Shown: positions 19,673 through 29,098, numbered from the stretch's first letter. The stretch is DNA of 64,000 nucleotides from Symbiodinium natans (GCA_905221605.1 CAJNDS010002468.1:537501-601500); one strand, 5' to 3'. A program made the numbers and translations. Notes: generated by a model not told the origin, from the sequence alone.

Positions 19673-19899
19673 TTTAGGGTTTAGGGTTTAGGATGTAGGG
19701 TTTAGGGTTTAGGGCTCAGGGTTAGCTGGGGTAGGTTTGGGGGCCCTAAAAAAATTAGGGATTTAGGGGTTTAGGGTCTTTAGGGGTGTAGGCTTACAGG
19801 CTTACAGGCTTACAGGGGCTTGTAAGGCTTATCGGCTTACACGGATTCTAGGGCTTGTAGAATTTGGGTTAGGTAGGGTTGAGGTAGGGTTAAGGACAG

Positions 19900-20007
19900 T
19901 TCGTTCAAGATGCCAGCACAAGGGCACACTCAGAAACTGGTATGGCGGAAGCTCCTGCTGAGCTTACCTTAAGCAAGTTCCTCAGCACCAACCGCATCAC
20001 ACCCTAA
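19900..20007 (+). CDS. Terminal exon-like island (FVQDASTRAHSETGMAEA)
   Basis: After GGACAG, in phase 0: FVQDASTRAHSETGMAEA then PAELTLSKFLSTNRITP and TAA. 35 codons. A competing frame is shorter. CCCTAAA repeats follow. Confidence 0.45.
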   Translation, partial: FVQDASTRAHSETGMAEAPAELTLSKFLSTNRITP

Positions 20008-20136
20008 CCCTAAACCCTGGCCAAACCTCAGACCCCAGACCCCAAACCCCAAACCCATACCCCGAACCCTAAAAACCCTAAACCCTAAACCCTAACCCTA
20101 AACCCTAAACCCCAAACCCTCTTCACGGCAACCCAG

Positions 20137-20213
20137 ACTGAGGATGCCGCATCTGCGAGATCTGGTCCAACGCTGTCAGGCGCTGCAGAGGGGAGGGCTC
20201 GACCGGGTCACCT
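20137..20213 (+). CDS. Exon-like island (RMPHLRDLVQRCQALQRG)
   Basis: CAACCCAG acceptor at 20136; frame RMPHLRDLVQRCQALQRG then GLDRVTL into TTTAGGG. A second open frame (Ser/Ala/Gly-rich) is judged a shadow. Confidence 0.4.
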
Positions 20214-20380
20214 TAGGGTTTAGGGTTTCGGGTTCAGGGTTTAGGGTTTAGGGTTTAGGGTTTAGGGTTTGCTTCCTTACTCAGACAGAGGTTCTATAAT
20301 GTGGTTAGGGGTTTGGGGGGTTTAGGGGTTTGGGTTTAGAGGATTATGTAGGGGTTTCGGGTTTAGGGTGTAGGATGGGA

Positions 20381-20635
20381 CGTTCAGGGCATTCATAACC
20401 CAACTAGAAGTGCAGTTATAACCCACATATAAGCCCCTTGAGTACCCTACCAGGGTGATAATTGGGTGAGAGGTACAGTGATAATTGGGTTACGAAGTAT
20501 CCTGCACCTCCCAGGAGAGATCCTATAATGGTATTTAACCCGAGTAGAAACCAATGAGAACCCCTTTCGGGTATTTAAGGAGTGGCTTGTCAGTGCACTT
20601 CTAATTGGGAGAAAAGTGCCCTGAACCTCCAAGTA
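20381..20635. mobile_element. Family B elements, probably two nested copies
   Basis: Words cgttcagggcattcataaccc and ccctgaacctccaagtagta mark the outer ends; internal words gtatcctgcacctccc at about 20500 mark a second end. The ggtgataattgggt motif is repeated within. No coding frame. Confidence 0.5.
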
Positions 20636-20811
20636 GTAGGTTCAGGGTTTAGGGTTCTGGGTTTCGCGTTCTTCGAACCTCTTTGCCTTTAGTTGGTTCG
20701 TTCAGGTTGTATGGCAAGTAGAGGGCATAGGATGCACATCTTCTCGCCTGCGGATCTTGCTGGGTGATTGAAGGTCGCAAGGTTTTCCTCCAGAACACAC
20801 CGACGGGTCTA

Positions 20812-20941
20812 GGACCCAGAGTAGGCCCTTATTCCCCCCTTTTTTTTTTGGGGGGGGGGGGGGGGGGGCGGGTTTCTTATAGTTCAGCCCTTTGAAACAA
20901 ACAAGGGCAGGCTTTTATTTCTGGGCTACTGTTGGGCTAAC
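20812..20941. mobile_element. Family D element with long T and G runs
   Basis: ggacccagagtaggccctta at left; ctgggctactgttgggctaa at right. A poly-T then poly-G tract fills the centre. Confidence 0.5.
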
Positions 20942-21182
20942 CCTAAACCCTAACAACCCCAATAACCCTAAGAAGCCCCTAAGAACCCCAAGAACCCCTA
21001 AGGACCCCCAAAATCGCCCCACTCTTGGGTCCTGGGTCTAGGGGTTTATCGTAGGGTTTGGGCGATCCTGTCCGCGGGTTTGGGGAGGTTAGGATTTCGG
21101 GTTTAGGGTTTAGGGTTTAGGGTTTAGGGTTTAGGGTTAAGGTTTGGCTTAGGGAGATTCGCGGATAGCCGCAACTGGGGGT

Positions 21183-21292
21183 GGTAGTATCCTTCGTAGA
21201 ACCATCATTTTCAATACTGCTACGGTGCATGCAAGCAGGAAAGACCCGGCGCCAGGCCAGCAACAACTTTCCAGTTTAGAGCCCTTCGCGGG
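21183..21292 (+). CDS. Possible exon with GTAAGT donor
   Basis: Frame GSILRRTIIFNTATVHASRK continues for 36 codons to a perfect GTAAGT at 21293. A minus-strand frame of similar length competes, so strand is uncertain. Confidence 0.3.
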
Positions 21293-21501
21293 GTAAGTTT
21301 CTAGAGACCCGTATCTTGGAGCACGTATCCGAAAAACTCTCATTGCACCCTGCCACACTTCAAACCTTAAGGAGTCAAGGAAGTTCCCAGATTAGGACGC
21401 CCACTGGATTTATTGCCGTTTTAGGGTATATCGGGTGTTAAACCCTAAACCCTAAATCCTAAACCCTAGACCCTAAACCCACATTTTCTCCCCCTAAACA
21501 G

Positions 21502-21602
21502 CGACAGCCCACCAAATGGAACCCCAGGAGTCTTTGGACAACTTGAAGCCCATCCAGTTCTCAACTGATCCTTCCGCTGGCAGTTCGTGGTCTAGGGTTT
21601 AG
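21502..21602 (+). CDS. Exon-like island (HQMEPQESLDNLKPIQFS)
   Basis: CCCCTAAACAG acceptor at 21501; frame HQMEPQESLDNLKPIQFS then TDPSAGSSWS into TTTAGGG. Ordinary globular composition. CCCTAAA left, TTTAGGG right. No family recognised. Confidence 0.5.
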
Positions 21603-21764
21603 GGTTTAGGGTTTAGGGTTTAGGGTTTAGGGTTTAGGGTTTAGGGTCCAGCGGTTTCGGGTTGGTTCCGGGGTACGCCCGAACCCTAAACCCATCGAAA
21701 CCCCTAAACCCCGAGCCGCCTTTCTGCTTGGTTTAGTTCTTCCCCAAACAGTCGACTGTTGGGG

Positions 21765-21842
21765 TAGGGTTTAGGGTTTAGGGTTTAGGGTTTAGGGTTT
21801 AGGGTTTAGGGTTTAGGGTTTAGGGTTTAGGGTTTAGGGTTG
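21765..21842. repeat. TTTAGGG array
   Basis: About 11 perfect units followed by a ctccctttgtct-type pyrimidine minisatellite to about 22000. Confidence 0.95.
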
Positions 21843-22129
21843 TTCTAAATTCATTTACTCCTTGTCTCCCTTTGTCTACCTTTCTCTCCCTTTGTCTCCC
21901 TGTGTCTCCCTTGATGTGGGTGGCTTTGCCGGGTTGCCGTGCTCCTCGCCCCCCCTTGGTCTCACTTCGTCTCCCTGCGTCTCCCGTCGTCTCCACTGTT
22001 TCCTTGACGTGCCTTTGACTGTTTGGGGTCTGCGGTGGTGTACTAATCGTGTGCCCCACCCCTAAACCCTAAACCCTAAACCATATAAACCCTAAACAAT
22101 AAACCCTAAACCCTAAACCCACCCCCAAG

Positions 22130-22225
22130 GATGAGGGCAGCAGCAAGTTGGAGAAGCCAATCCTGGATGTCCTGAACCAGGCCGCGTCCATCCTCAAGAA
22201 GATGCTTGGCAGAGGGTCAGCCTAA
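22130..22225 (+). CDS. Exon-like island (LEKPILDVLNQAASILKK)
   Basis: After CCCCCAAG, frame GSSKLEKPILDVLNQAASIL then KKMLGRGSA and TAA. A very convincing amphipathic helix. CCCTAAA left. If the TAA is real, this is a terminal exon. Confidence 0.5.
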   Translation, partial: DEGSSKLEKPILDVLNQAASILKKMLGRGSA

Positions 22226-22456
22226 GCCCTAAACAATGAACCCTGTAGAAAGCCTACCCTGAAGTCGAAGGTCTCCTATTTCAGGGTTTTTGACCCCACA
22301 GGCTTTCCGACATACTTTTTTTGGGCTACTTTGAGCCCAAGAGTATGAAGTTGGGCTTGGGCGGGCGAAAGAATCGCACCAAACCCACGTGGGATTCACA
22401 AAACCCTGGGCGCCTAAACCCCTGTAAGTCGCCGATTGCCCTAAGACCCTTAGCAC

Positions 22457-22646
22457 CCAAACCCTAAACCCTAAACCCTAAACCCTAAACCCTAAACCCT
22501 AAACCCTAAACCCTAAACCCTAAACCCTAAACCCTAAACCCTAAACCCTAAACCCTAAACCCTAAACCCTAAACCCTAAACCCTAAACCCTAAACCCTAA
22601 ACCCTAAACCCTAAACCCTAAACCCTAAACCCTAAACCCTAAACCC
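22457..22646. repeat. Longest perfect CCCTAAA array
   Basis: About 27 uninterrupted CCCTAAA units, the longest clean block in the window. Confidence 0.98.
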
Positions 22647-23348
22647 TTCCTTCCAAGTTTGTCGGGCAGAAGCCAATCCCGAGCCGGCGCGAAAGCTAGG
22701 TAGTCCAGTGGTGCCCTTTTAGGGGTTTAGGGTTTAGGGTGTTCCAAAGTGCCGCGGTCCCGACCCGCGCCAGGGGCGGGTCGGGCCACCTCGGTGCAGC
22801 GGATCCCACCCCAACCACCCAAACTACCGCCTTTTTCGGGTTTAGAGCGGTCTACCCTCCACAGCCCCCTATCAAGGGGGCTTACACCTCGAGTCTCCCC
22901 GCTGGCCGGGGTGGGACGCAGGGAGCGGGACAATCTGTTGTTTCACCCATACTGCGTTTAAGACACCCTCAAGCCCAATTCCGGACCCAAGCTCATTCAT
23001 ATGGCAGAATGGCGAGGGCCAAGCGCGGAAGGCCCGGCCACCCGCTGGCGCAAGGCCTTCTCTGGCCCAGCTTGGTCTTTGTTGACAGGACCTCCTATGC
23101 TGGGGTCGCACGTCTTGGGCCCGGCCTCCCCACCGACCGGGGTCGCGCAAGGGCCGGCGAGGGGCAACCCTGGCGGGCGGCGACCATGGCGGGGCGTGGC
23201 GGGGGCAACCCTGGCAATAGCAAGGGCAACGCAAGGGCAGCCCTGGTGGGGGCAACCCCGCTGGCGGGGGCAACCCCGGCACGGGCAAGGGCCCTTCCCG
23301 CATCTGGGGCCCATATGGCACAAGAAGCCCTGCTCAGCAACAAAACAA

Positions 23349-23429
23349 CACTTCATAGAGAAGGACGACGAAGCCTTGCCAGCGCGCGAGGAGGCCGAGG
23401 CCGTCGCAGAGAAGGTGCGCAATTCCTGA
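23349..23429 (+). CDS. Exon-like fragment inside the minisatellite block
   Basis: Frame HFIEKDDEALPAREEAEAVA then EKVRNS and TGA. It is compositionally unlike the surrounding Gly/Pro/Trp-rich repeat translation and could be a captured exon. Confidence 0.35.
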   Translation, partial: HFIEKDDEALPAREEAEAVAEKVRNS

Positions 23430-23632
23430 GTAGGCGACGTGAGGAGGTGTGGAACCCTGACAGGGCAAGCTGGCGAGGGCAATGTCACCCTGGCGGGGTC
23501 AACCCTGGCGGAACCCTGCCAAGGGCAACCCTAACTCGGTGGCAACCCTGGGCAACGCTGGTGGGGACCAGGCCTGGTGGGGGCAACCCTGGCAGGGGTA
23601 AAACTGGGCAACCCGGCGTTGCGATAGAAACC

Positions 23633-24007
23633 ATTAAATCTACTGGACGTCTTAACTTAAAAATAGAATGACATTGAAAGACTTCTCATAAAGTAAAATA
23701 GGATGAATATAGAAGTAAATAAGATAATGAATCCTGCATTTTTATTTGGTACAGCTTTTAACATAGCATATTGGCATAAGAAATACCATTCAGGTACGAT
23801 ATGTAAAGGAGTAAGTAATCCACATGCTTCTAATGCATTATCTGGATGTGAGAAAGAAGAGAAGCCGAAATGAATTTGAAGAAGATATAGATAGAGAATT
23901 AATATCTTTCCATAGAAACCTTTACTAATAATGAACGGAAAAATGCTATTCTATTATTAGTGGGATTCCTTAAGGAATATTAGAAGATAGAAAATGTAGC
24001 TTTAAAA
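23633..24007 (+). other. AT-rich foreign-looking insert with broken coding-like frames
   Basis: About 375 bp, strongly A/T-rich, with sharp edges against the GC minisatellite. An ATG at about 23728 opens NPAFLFGTAFNIAYWHKK and runs 48 codons to TGA. A second frame then reads EFEEDIDRELISFHRNLY and a third NERKNAILLLVGFLKEY, each closed by stops after short slips. This resembles one gene with several frameshifts. Product not recognised. Confidence 0.4.
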
Positions 24008-24009
24008 TA

Positions 24010-25250
24010 TGAAAACTGGCGGGGGCAAACCTCGGGGCAACCCTGGCGGGGGCAACCCTGGCGGGGGCAACCCTGGCGGGGGCAACCCTGGCGGGGGCAA
24101 CCCTGGTAGGGGCAACCGCGGCAACCCAATGGGGCAACCCTGGCGGGCAACCCTGGCAACCCGGTGGGGGCAACCCTGCCAGGGCAACCCTGGCGGGGGG
24201 GCAACCCTGGCGAGGTGCGGGGAACCCTGGCGGGGGCAACCCTGGCGGGGCCAACCTGGCGGGCAACCCTGGCGGGCAACCCTGGCGGGGTGGCGGGGAC
24301 AACCCTAACCGGGCAACCCTGGCGGGGGCAACCCTGGCGGGCGCAACCGTGGCCGGGGCAACCCTGGCGGGGGCAACCCTGGGGGCAACCCTGGCAGGAG
24401 CAACCCTGGTGGGGGCAACCCGACAGAGCAACCCTGCTGAAGGCAACCCGGCGGGGGCAACATTGGCTCCCTGAAAAAGCAACCCTGCCGAACCCTGGCA
24501 ACCCGGTGGGGGCAACCCTGCCAGGGCAACCCTGGCGGGGGGGCAACCCTGGCGGGGGCAACCCTGGCGGGGCCAACCTGGCGGGCAACCCTGGTGGGCA
24601 ACCCTGGCGGGGTGGCGGGGACAACCCTAACCGGGCAACCCTGGCGGGGGCAACCCTGGCGGGCGCAACCGTGGCCGGGGCAACCCTGGCGGGGGCAACC
24701 CTGGAGGCAACCCTGGCAGGAGCAACCCTGGTGGGGGCAACCCGACAGAGCAACCCTGCTGAAGGCAACCCGGCGGGGGCAACATTGGCTCCCTGAAAAA
24801 GCAACCCTGCCGGGGCCCAACCCTGGCGGGGGCAAATTTGGTGGGGCAACCCTGGCGGGGGCAACCGCAACCCTGGCGAAACCAACCTTTTGTGGTGGGG
24901 GGCAACTTCGGTGGGGGCAACCGCGGCAACCCTGGTGGGGGGGCAACCCTGGCAGGGGCAACCCGGCGGGGGCAACATTGGCTCCCTCAACCCTGGTGGG
25001 GGCAACCGTGGGGGCAGGGCAGGTGGGGGCAACATTGGTTTCTGAAAAAAACACCCCTGGCGGGGGCAACCCTGGTGGGGCCAGGGCAACCCTGGCGGGG
25101 GCAACCCTGGCGAGGCAACCCTGGCGGGGGCAACCCTGGCGGGGGCAACCCTGGCGGGGGCAACTCTGGCGGGGGCAACCCTGGCGGGGGCAACCCTGGC
25201 GGGGGCAACCCTGGGGCAACCCTGACGGGGGCAACCCTGGCGGGGGCAAT
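24010..25250. repeat. GGCAACCCTGGCGGGG minisatellite, first block
   Basis: Tandem 10-16-bp units. A higher-order repeat of about 342 bp is visible: the word ccctggcaacccggtggggg occurs at 24151 and again at 24493 with the same order of variants after each. Long frames across it are repeat artefacts. Confidence 0.95.
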
Positions 25251-26110
25251 GTGAGGTATAAACGTATGTGTATATATACATATATACACATACATACACA
25301 TATGTCTCAAAGGAGCTGGCGGGGGCCACTAATGGAGAACTTTGGCAGGGCGAGAAGCCTGAATAGGCGAGGCCAATTCCGGCGACCAACCCAAGTAGGC
25401 TGGCGGCAACCCTGTCACATGTATGTCTGGAGTCGCCCTTCATAGACAAAAATGACTAAGCGGCAAGGGCAATTCTGGGGGGCAACCTGAGGGGGCCTAG
25501 TCGGCTGGCGGGGGCAAGCCTGGCGGGGGCAATCCTGGTGGGGGCAATCCTGGCAGGGGCAACCCTGGCGGGGCAACCCTGGCGGGGGCAACCCTGGCGG
25601 GAGCAACCCTGGTGGGGGCAACCCTGACAAGGAGCAACCCTGGTGGGGGCAACCCGGCGGGGGCAACATTGGCTCCCTGCAGGAGGCAACCCTGGCGGGC
25701 AACCCTGGCGGGCTGGCGGTGGCGGGGGCAACCCTGGCGGGGGCAACCCTGGTGGGGCAACCCTGGTGGGGGCAACCCTGACGGGGGCAACCCTGGCGGG
25801 GGCAACCCTGGCAGGGGCAACCCTGGCGGGGGCAACCCTGGCGGGGGCAATGTGAGGTATAAACGTATGTGTCTACATATATATACATATATGTCTGGAG
25901 TCTCAAAGGAGCTGGCGGGGGCCACTAATGGAGAACTTTGGCAGGGCGAGAAGCCTGAATAGGCGAGGCCAATTCCGGCGACCAACCCAAGTAGGCTGGC
26001 GGCAACCCTGTCACATGTATATATGTCTGGAGTCGCCCTTCATAGACAAAAATGACTAAGCGGCAAGGGCAATTCTGGGGGGAATGTGAGGGGGCCTAGT
26101 AGGCTGGCGG
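25245..26110. repeat. Higher-order repeat with 250-bp unique linker, two copies
   Basis: A linker beginning gcaatgtgaggtataaacgt, with a CATATA microsatellite, then ctcaaaggagctggcggggg and catagacaaaaatgactaag, occurs at about 25246 and again at about 25847, giving a period close to 600 bp. The copies are nearly identical, so the duplication is recent. Confidence 0.9.
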
Positions 26111-26515
26111 GGGCAACCCTGGCGGGGGCAACCCTGGCGGGGGCAACCCCGGCAGGGGCAACCCTGGCGGGGGCAACCCTGTGGCGGGGCAAGCCTGGCG
26201 CAGGGGCAACTTTGGTGGGGCAAACCTGGTGGGGTCAACCCTGGGGCAACTTTGGTGGGGGCAAACCTGGTGGGGGCAACCCTGGTGAGGGCAACCCTTG
26301 GGGCAACCCTGGTGGGGGCAACCCTGGCGGGGGCAACCCCAACCCTGGTGGGGGTCCATGAAAAGCATGGCGGGGTGCGTGGGGGGCTTGGGCAAGGGGG
26401 CAACCCTGGCGGGGGCAACCCTGCGAAGGCAACCCTGCCAGGGGCCAACCCTGGCAGGGGCAACCCTGGCGGGGGCAACCCTGGCGGGGGCAACCTGGCG
26501 GGGGCGCAACAGCTT
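26110..26515. repeat. GGCAACCCTGGCGGGG minisatellite, last block
   Basis: Continuation of the same unit after the second linker, ending at the inverted-repeat-like right border. Confidence 0.93.
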
Positions 26516-26587
26516 CTTCGGCCCGACCTCCCCCGCCGGGGTCGCGCGTCGGGGGTTAAGGGTTAATCCATTATTACATTGTGCCCT

Positions 26588-26703
26588 ATGGCTAGCAGGG
26601 ATGCATCAGGTGTGGCAAGCTCGATCTGCTTGGCAAAGCAAGCAGATCTCGAAGCGGTAGCGTTCAGTTGTACCGGCCGCCGCCTGGCGCGGGCGGCCTA
26701 TGG
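26588..26703 (+). CDS. Exon-like island (DASGVASSICLAKQADLE)
   Basis: ATG at 26588 opens MASRDASGVASSICLAKQ then ADLEAVAFSCTGRRLARA, directly into TTTAGGG. It lies just outside the minisatellite block. No family recognised. Confidence 0.4.
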
Positions 26704-26727
26704 TTTAGGGTTTAGGGTTTAGGGTTT

Positions 26728-26824
26728 TCCCTTTTCTTGGTTCAAGGCTCCCTGATAAAGTAACTAACCCCAAACCCCAAAAAAGGGTGCCCAAACATTG
26801 CAATATGGTTACTGGGCTACCAAG
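26728..26824. mobile_element. Family D element copy
   Basis: ttcttggttcaaggctccct, aaaagggtgcccaaacattg and ggttactgggctaccaag follow the family D order. Confidence 0.5.
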
Positions 26825-26973
26825 AAAGCAGGCGAGTCTTACCCACAGAGCCCTAAAACACTAGAAGCCCGAAGCCCCCAAACCCCGGACCCTCACAACT
26901 CAACCCTAAACCCTAAACCCTAAACCCTAAATCCTAAACCCTAAACCCGAAACCCTCACAACCCCTGCTGCAG

Positions 26974-27054
26974 CCCGGGGGCCCGGGAGAAACTTTCAAC
27001 TTCAGAGGCCCCAAGCTGATGCTCAGTGAGCTGCGGCATCCCCTGAAGCCCTGA
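26974..27054 (+). CDS. Exon-like island (GETFNFRGPKLMLSELRH)
   Basis: CCTGCTGCAG acceptor at 26973, phase 0; frame GETFNFRGPKLMLSELRH then PLKP and TGA. C-strand repeats left; G-strand array right. Confidence 0.45.
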   Translation, partial: PGGPGETFNFRGPKLMLSELRHPLKP

Positions 27055-27245
27055 AGGCCTAAACGGTTTAGGGTTTAGGGTTTAGGGTTTAGGGTTTAGG
27101 GTTTAGGGTTTACCCTAAACCACCTAAACCCCTATAAATGCAGTAAGTCCTCCGAACCCTACAAATCTTACAATTCCTATAAGCTCGCAACTGCTACTAG
27201 AAACCCTGAACGCCTACAAGCCCCTAAACCCTATACTTCTAGGCT

Positions 27246-27359
27246 TTGGTAGCCAGTGGCACCCTTTTTGCTTTTTGTTCTTGGTTCTGGGTTCCCTTTT
27301 AAAGTAGTAACCAACCCAAAAAGGGTGCCCTCATTGTAATATGGCTACTGGGCTACCAA
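27246..27359. mobile_element. Family D palindromic element, best copy
   Basis: Left end ttggtagccagtggcaccct; right end aagggtgccctc...ggctactgggctaccaa, its imperfect inverse. 114 bp. An exon-like island follows directly. Confidence 0.65.
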
Positions 27360-27382
27360 GAAGATCCACGAGCCCACGAAGG

Positions 27383-27493
27383 AATGCTCGCCTCCCGATC
27401 GTGATCGACGTGTTCTCTACGGCCAAGAAGGCTGCGGATGCACAGGACGTGATCATGAGATCCCAATGCCCCTTAACCACGGACTCTTCCTAG
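27383..27493 (+). CDS. Exon-like island (ARLPIVIDVFSTAKKAAD)
   Basis: Frame ARLPIVIDVFSTAKKAAD then AQDVIMRSQCPLTTDSS to TAG at 27491. Globular composition (beta strand then helix). Bounded on both sides by family D elements. Another frame is also open. Confidence 0.4.
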   Translation, partial: NARLPIVIDVFSTAKKAADAQDVIMRSQCPLTTDSS

Positions 27494-27604
27494 GGACCCA
27501 GAGTAGGCCCTTAATTATTCCCTTGTGCATGGTTTAGGTTCCCTTATAATCCGCTTTTCAACCAAAAAGGGTGCCCTCTCTATACCTAGGTTACTCTTGG
27601 GTCT
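27493..27604. mobile_element. Family D element copy
   Basis: gggacccagagtaggccctt at left and ttactcttgggtct at right are inverse; the middle has aaaaagggtgccctctc. Confidence 0.55.
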
Positions 27605-27834
27605 AGTTTCTTTCAACCATATCAGGATCCCAAATGCAATATGTTAAGAATTTGCCCCTAGACCGATAAAGCCCTAAAGACCTTAAGAACCCTTACAGGA
27701 GACAAGGGTAGATTCGAGGGAGTGGTGCGGGGGGGTTGGAAGGGGGGGGGGAAAGGAAAAGTGCACCCCAAGCCCTAAACCCTAAACCCTAAACCCTAAA
27801 CCCTAAACCCTAAACCCTAAACCCTAGACCCCAG

Positions 27835-28125
27835 ACCCCCGACAACCCAACTATTCGGCCAGACCACGGCGTTGACCGCCAGCGCTGCCAGGCACGCAAG
27901 TGGGAACAGTTCGCCCAGTGCCAATATGTCGCGGAAGTGGATGGCCTCTGCCAGCTCCACCACGGCTGTCTTCGACATAGGGGCCTGGCGCACGGTCTTA
28001 TGACCGAGCCCATCCCAGCACGGAAGCTGCGGGATCACATCGTGGCCCAGGAGATGAAGCGGCGCGCGGAAGAGGCGGAGTAATACCTCCGACCCCACTT
28101 CATCACACCCGAGCATGAACTTCGG
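27835..28125 (+). CDS. Exon with Cys/His-rich module, GTAAGA donor
   Basis: From a CCCAG acceptor in phase 0 the frame reads 82 codons, including RCQARKWEQFAQCQY, then GLCQLHHGCLRHRGLAHG and MTEPIPARKLRDHI. Two Cys, then Cys-x2-His-His, suggest a zinc-binding or disulphide module. A TAA occurs at 28081, but the frame continues YLRPHFITPEHELR to CGG|GTAAGA, in phase 0 with the next exon. The longer minus-strand frame is a shadow. The TAA could be decay, an error or reassignment. Confidence 0.55.
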
Positions 28126-28237
28126 GTAAGAAAGATGCTGGCAGCATAGACTGGTTGCTGGGGTGGAAGTTCAGTGGTAAACCTCTACGCCCTAAACCCG
28201 AAACCCTAAACCCTGAACCCTAAACCCGGAACCCTAG
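28126..28237 (+). other. Predicted 112-bp intron ending in telomeric repeats
   Basis: Starts GTAAGA and ends cccggaaccctAG. Its last third is CCCTAAA repeat, whose final CCCTAG supplies the acceptor. Both sides are phase 0 and coding-like, which is direct support for telomeric repeats lying inside introns. Confidence 0.55.
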
Positions 28238-28380
28238 CTTGCGCGCCTCGAACACGAGATCAGGGACGATCTTGGAGCAACCTTATTGTTCGAAAGCACC
28301 AAAAAATCGTCAACTGGGTCCACATCATGCACGAAACCGCCTTGCCGTTGCCACAGGAAAATAGGTCCTAAGACGCAAAC
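28238..28380 (+). CDS. Second exon of the 27835 gene (LARLEHEIRDDLGATLLF)
   Basis: In phase 0 with the preceding exon, reads LARLEHEIRDDLGATLLFES. Past a run of six A near 28300, coding quality seems to shift to another frame (KHQKIVNWVHIMHETALP), so a one-base slip is likely. The 3' boundary is uncertain. Charged helical start. Confidence 0.45.
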
Positions 28381-28613
28381 TCTAAACCCTACAGTAAACC
28401 ATACACCCTAAACCCTCAAAACCCTCAAAACCCAAGACTCAAAGCCCTAAACCCATTTGTTGCCATGGGGATCTTAGGTTTAGGGTTTTGGGTTTAGGGT
28501 TTAGGATTTAGGGCGTCTGAAGGGCTTTTGAGGAGTCGTTTTTCAGGTTTGGGGAACACTGCCCGATGTCTTTGTGACCCCCCAGCCTTAAACTAAACCT
28601 GAAGCCCTCACCC

Positions 28614-28745
28614 TAAGGTTCCATGTACCTATATAGTACGTAGGCACTGCGGGGCCCTAAGCTACTACCCCAAACCCTAAACCCTCAAGCTACTATATAG
28701 GAATCCCCTTGAGGACCAAGCATACACTACATGCGCACATAGATC
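28614..28745. mobile_element. Family A element split by a short telomeric insert
   Basis: ccatgtacctatatagtacg at left and family A words (ctactatataggaatcccct) at right. In the middle, 19 bp of ccccaaaccctaaaccctc is flanked by aagctacta on both sides (28659 and 28687). Confidence 0.6.
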
Positions 28746-28794
28746 TCAGGCTAAACCGCAAACCCTAAACGTTTCGAGCTTAAGCCCTGGAGGT

Positions 28795-28892
28795 TTAGGG
28801 TTTAAGGTTTAGGGTTTAGGGTTTAGGGTTTAGGGTTTAGGGTTTAGGGTTTAGGGTTTAGGGTTTAGGGTTTAGGGTTTAGGGTTTAGGGT
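28795..28892. repeat. TTTAGGG array
   Basis: About 14 near-perfect units. Confidence 0.97.
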
Positions 28893-29017
28893 GAGTGGCT
28901 GCAAAACAGGGCTGAAGACTTCAACACCTCTGAAGCCCGGGTGCGGGGAAGGAGCGATCGCTGCAGCAAGCCGCCCTAGTCAAGGATGAGCTCTCAAAGA
29001 GATGTGCCTGGGATTAG
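28893..29017 (+). CDS. Exon-like island with an apparent frameshift
   Basis: Frame EWLQNRAEDFNTSEARVR is followed, in another frame after a G-run, by QAALVKDELSKRCAWD and TAG. TTTAGGG on both sides. The second part could also start at the CTGCAG at 28966 as a separate exon. Confidence 0.35.
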
Positions 29018-29098
29018 GGTTTAGGGTTTAGGGTTTAGGGTTTAGGGTATAGGGTTTAGGGTTTAGGGTTTAGGGTTTAGGGTTTAGGGTTTAGGGTT
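29013..29098. repeat. TTTAGGG array
   Basis: About 12 units; right edge of the preceding island. Confidence 0.96.

Larger units (their letters stand above)
22759..26553. mobile_element. 3.8-kb GC-rich block with inverted-repeat-like ends
   Basis: The left end begins cccgacccgcgcc...gggtcgggcc and the right end, read in reverse complement, begins cccgacgcgcgacc...ggtcgggcc: related over about 35 bp. It encloses a GGCAACCCTGGCGGGG minisatellite, an exon-like fragment (23349-23429) and an AT-rich insert (23633-24007). No transposase is visible. Ends are my inference from sequence similarity. Confidence 0.4.

Noticed and set aside
23980-25449. Very long minus-strand frame (489 codons) and other long frames at 22.7-26.7 kb
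   Set aside because: They translate the GGCAACCCTGGCGGGG minisatellite (Gly/Pro/Arg/Trp-rich repeats); all six frames stay open because the unit lacks stops.
27810-28116. Minus-strand 99-codon frame
   Set aside because: Shadow of the plus-strand Cys/His-rich exon, which splices in phase to a second exon.
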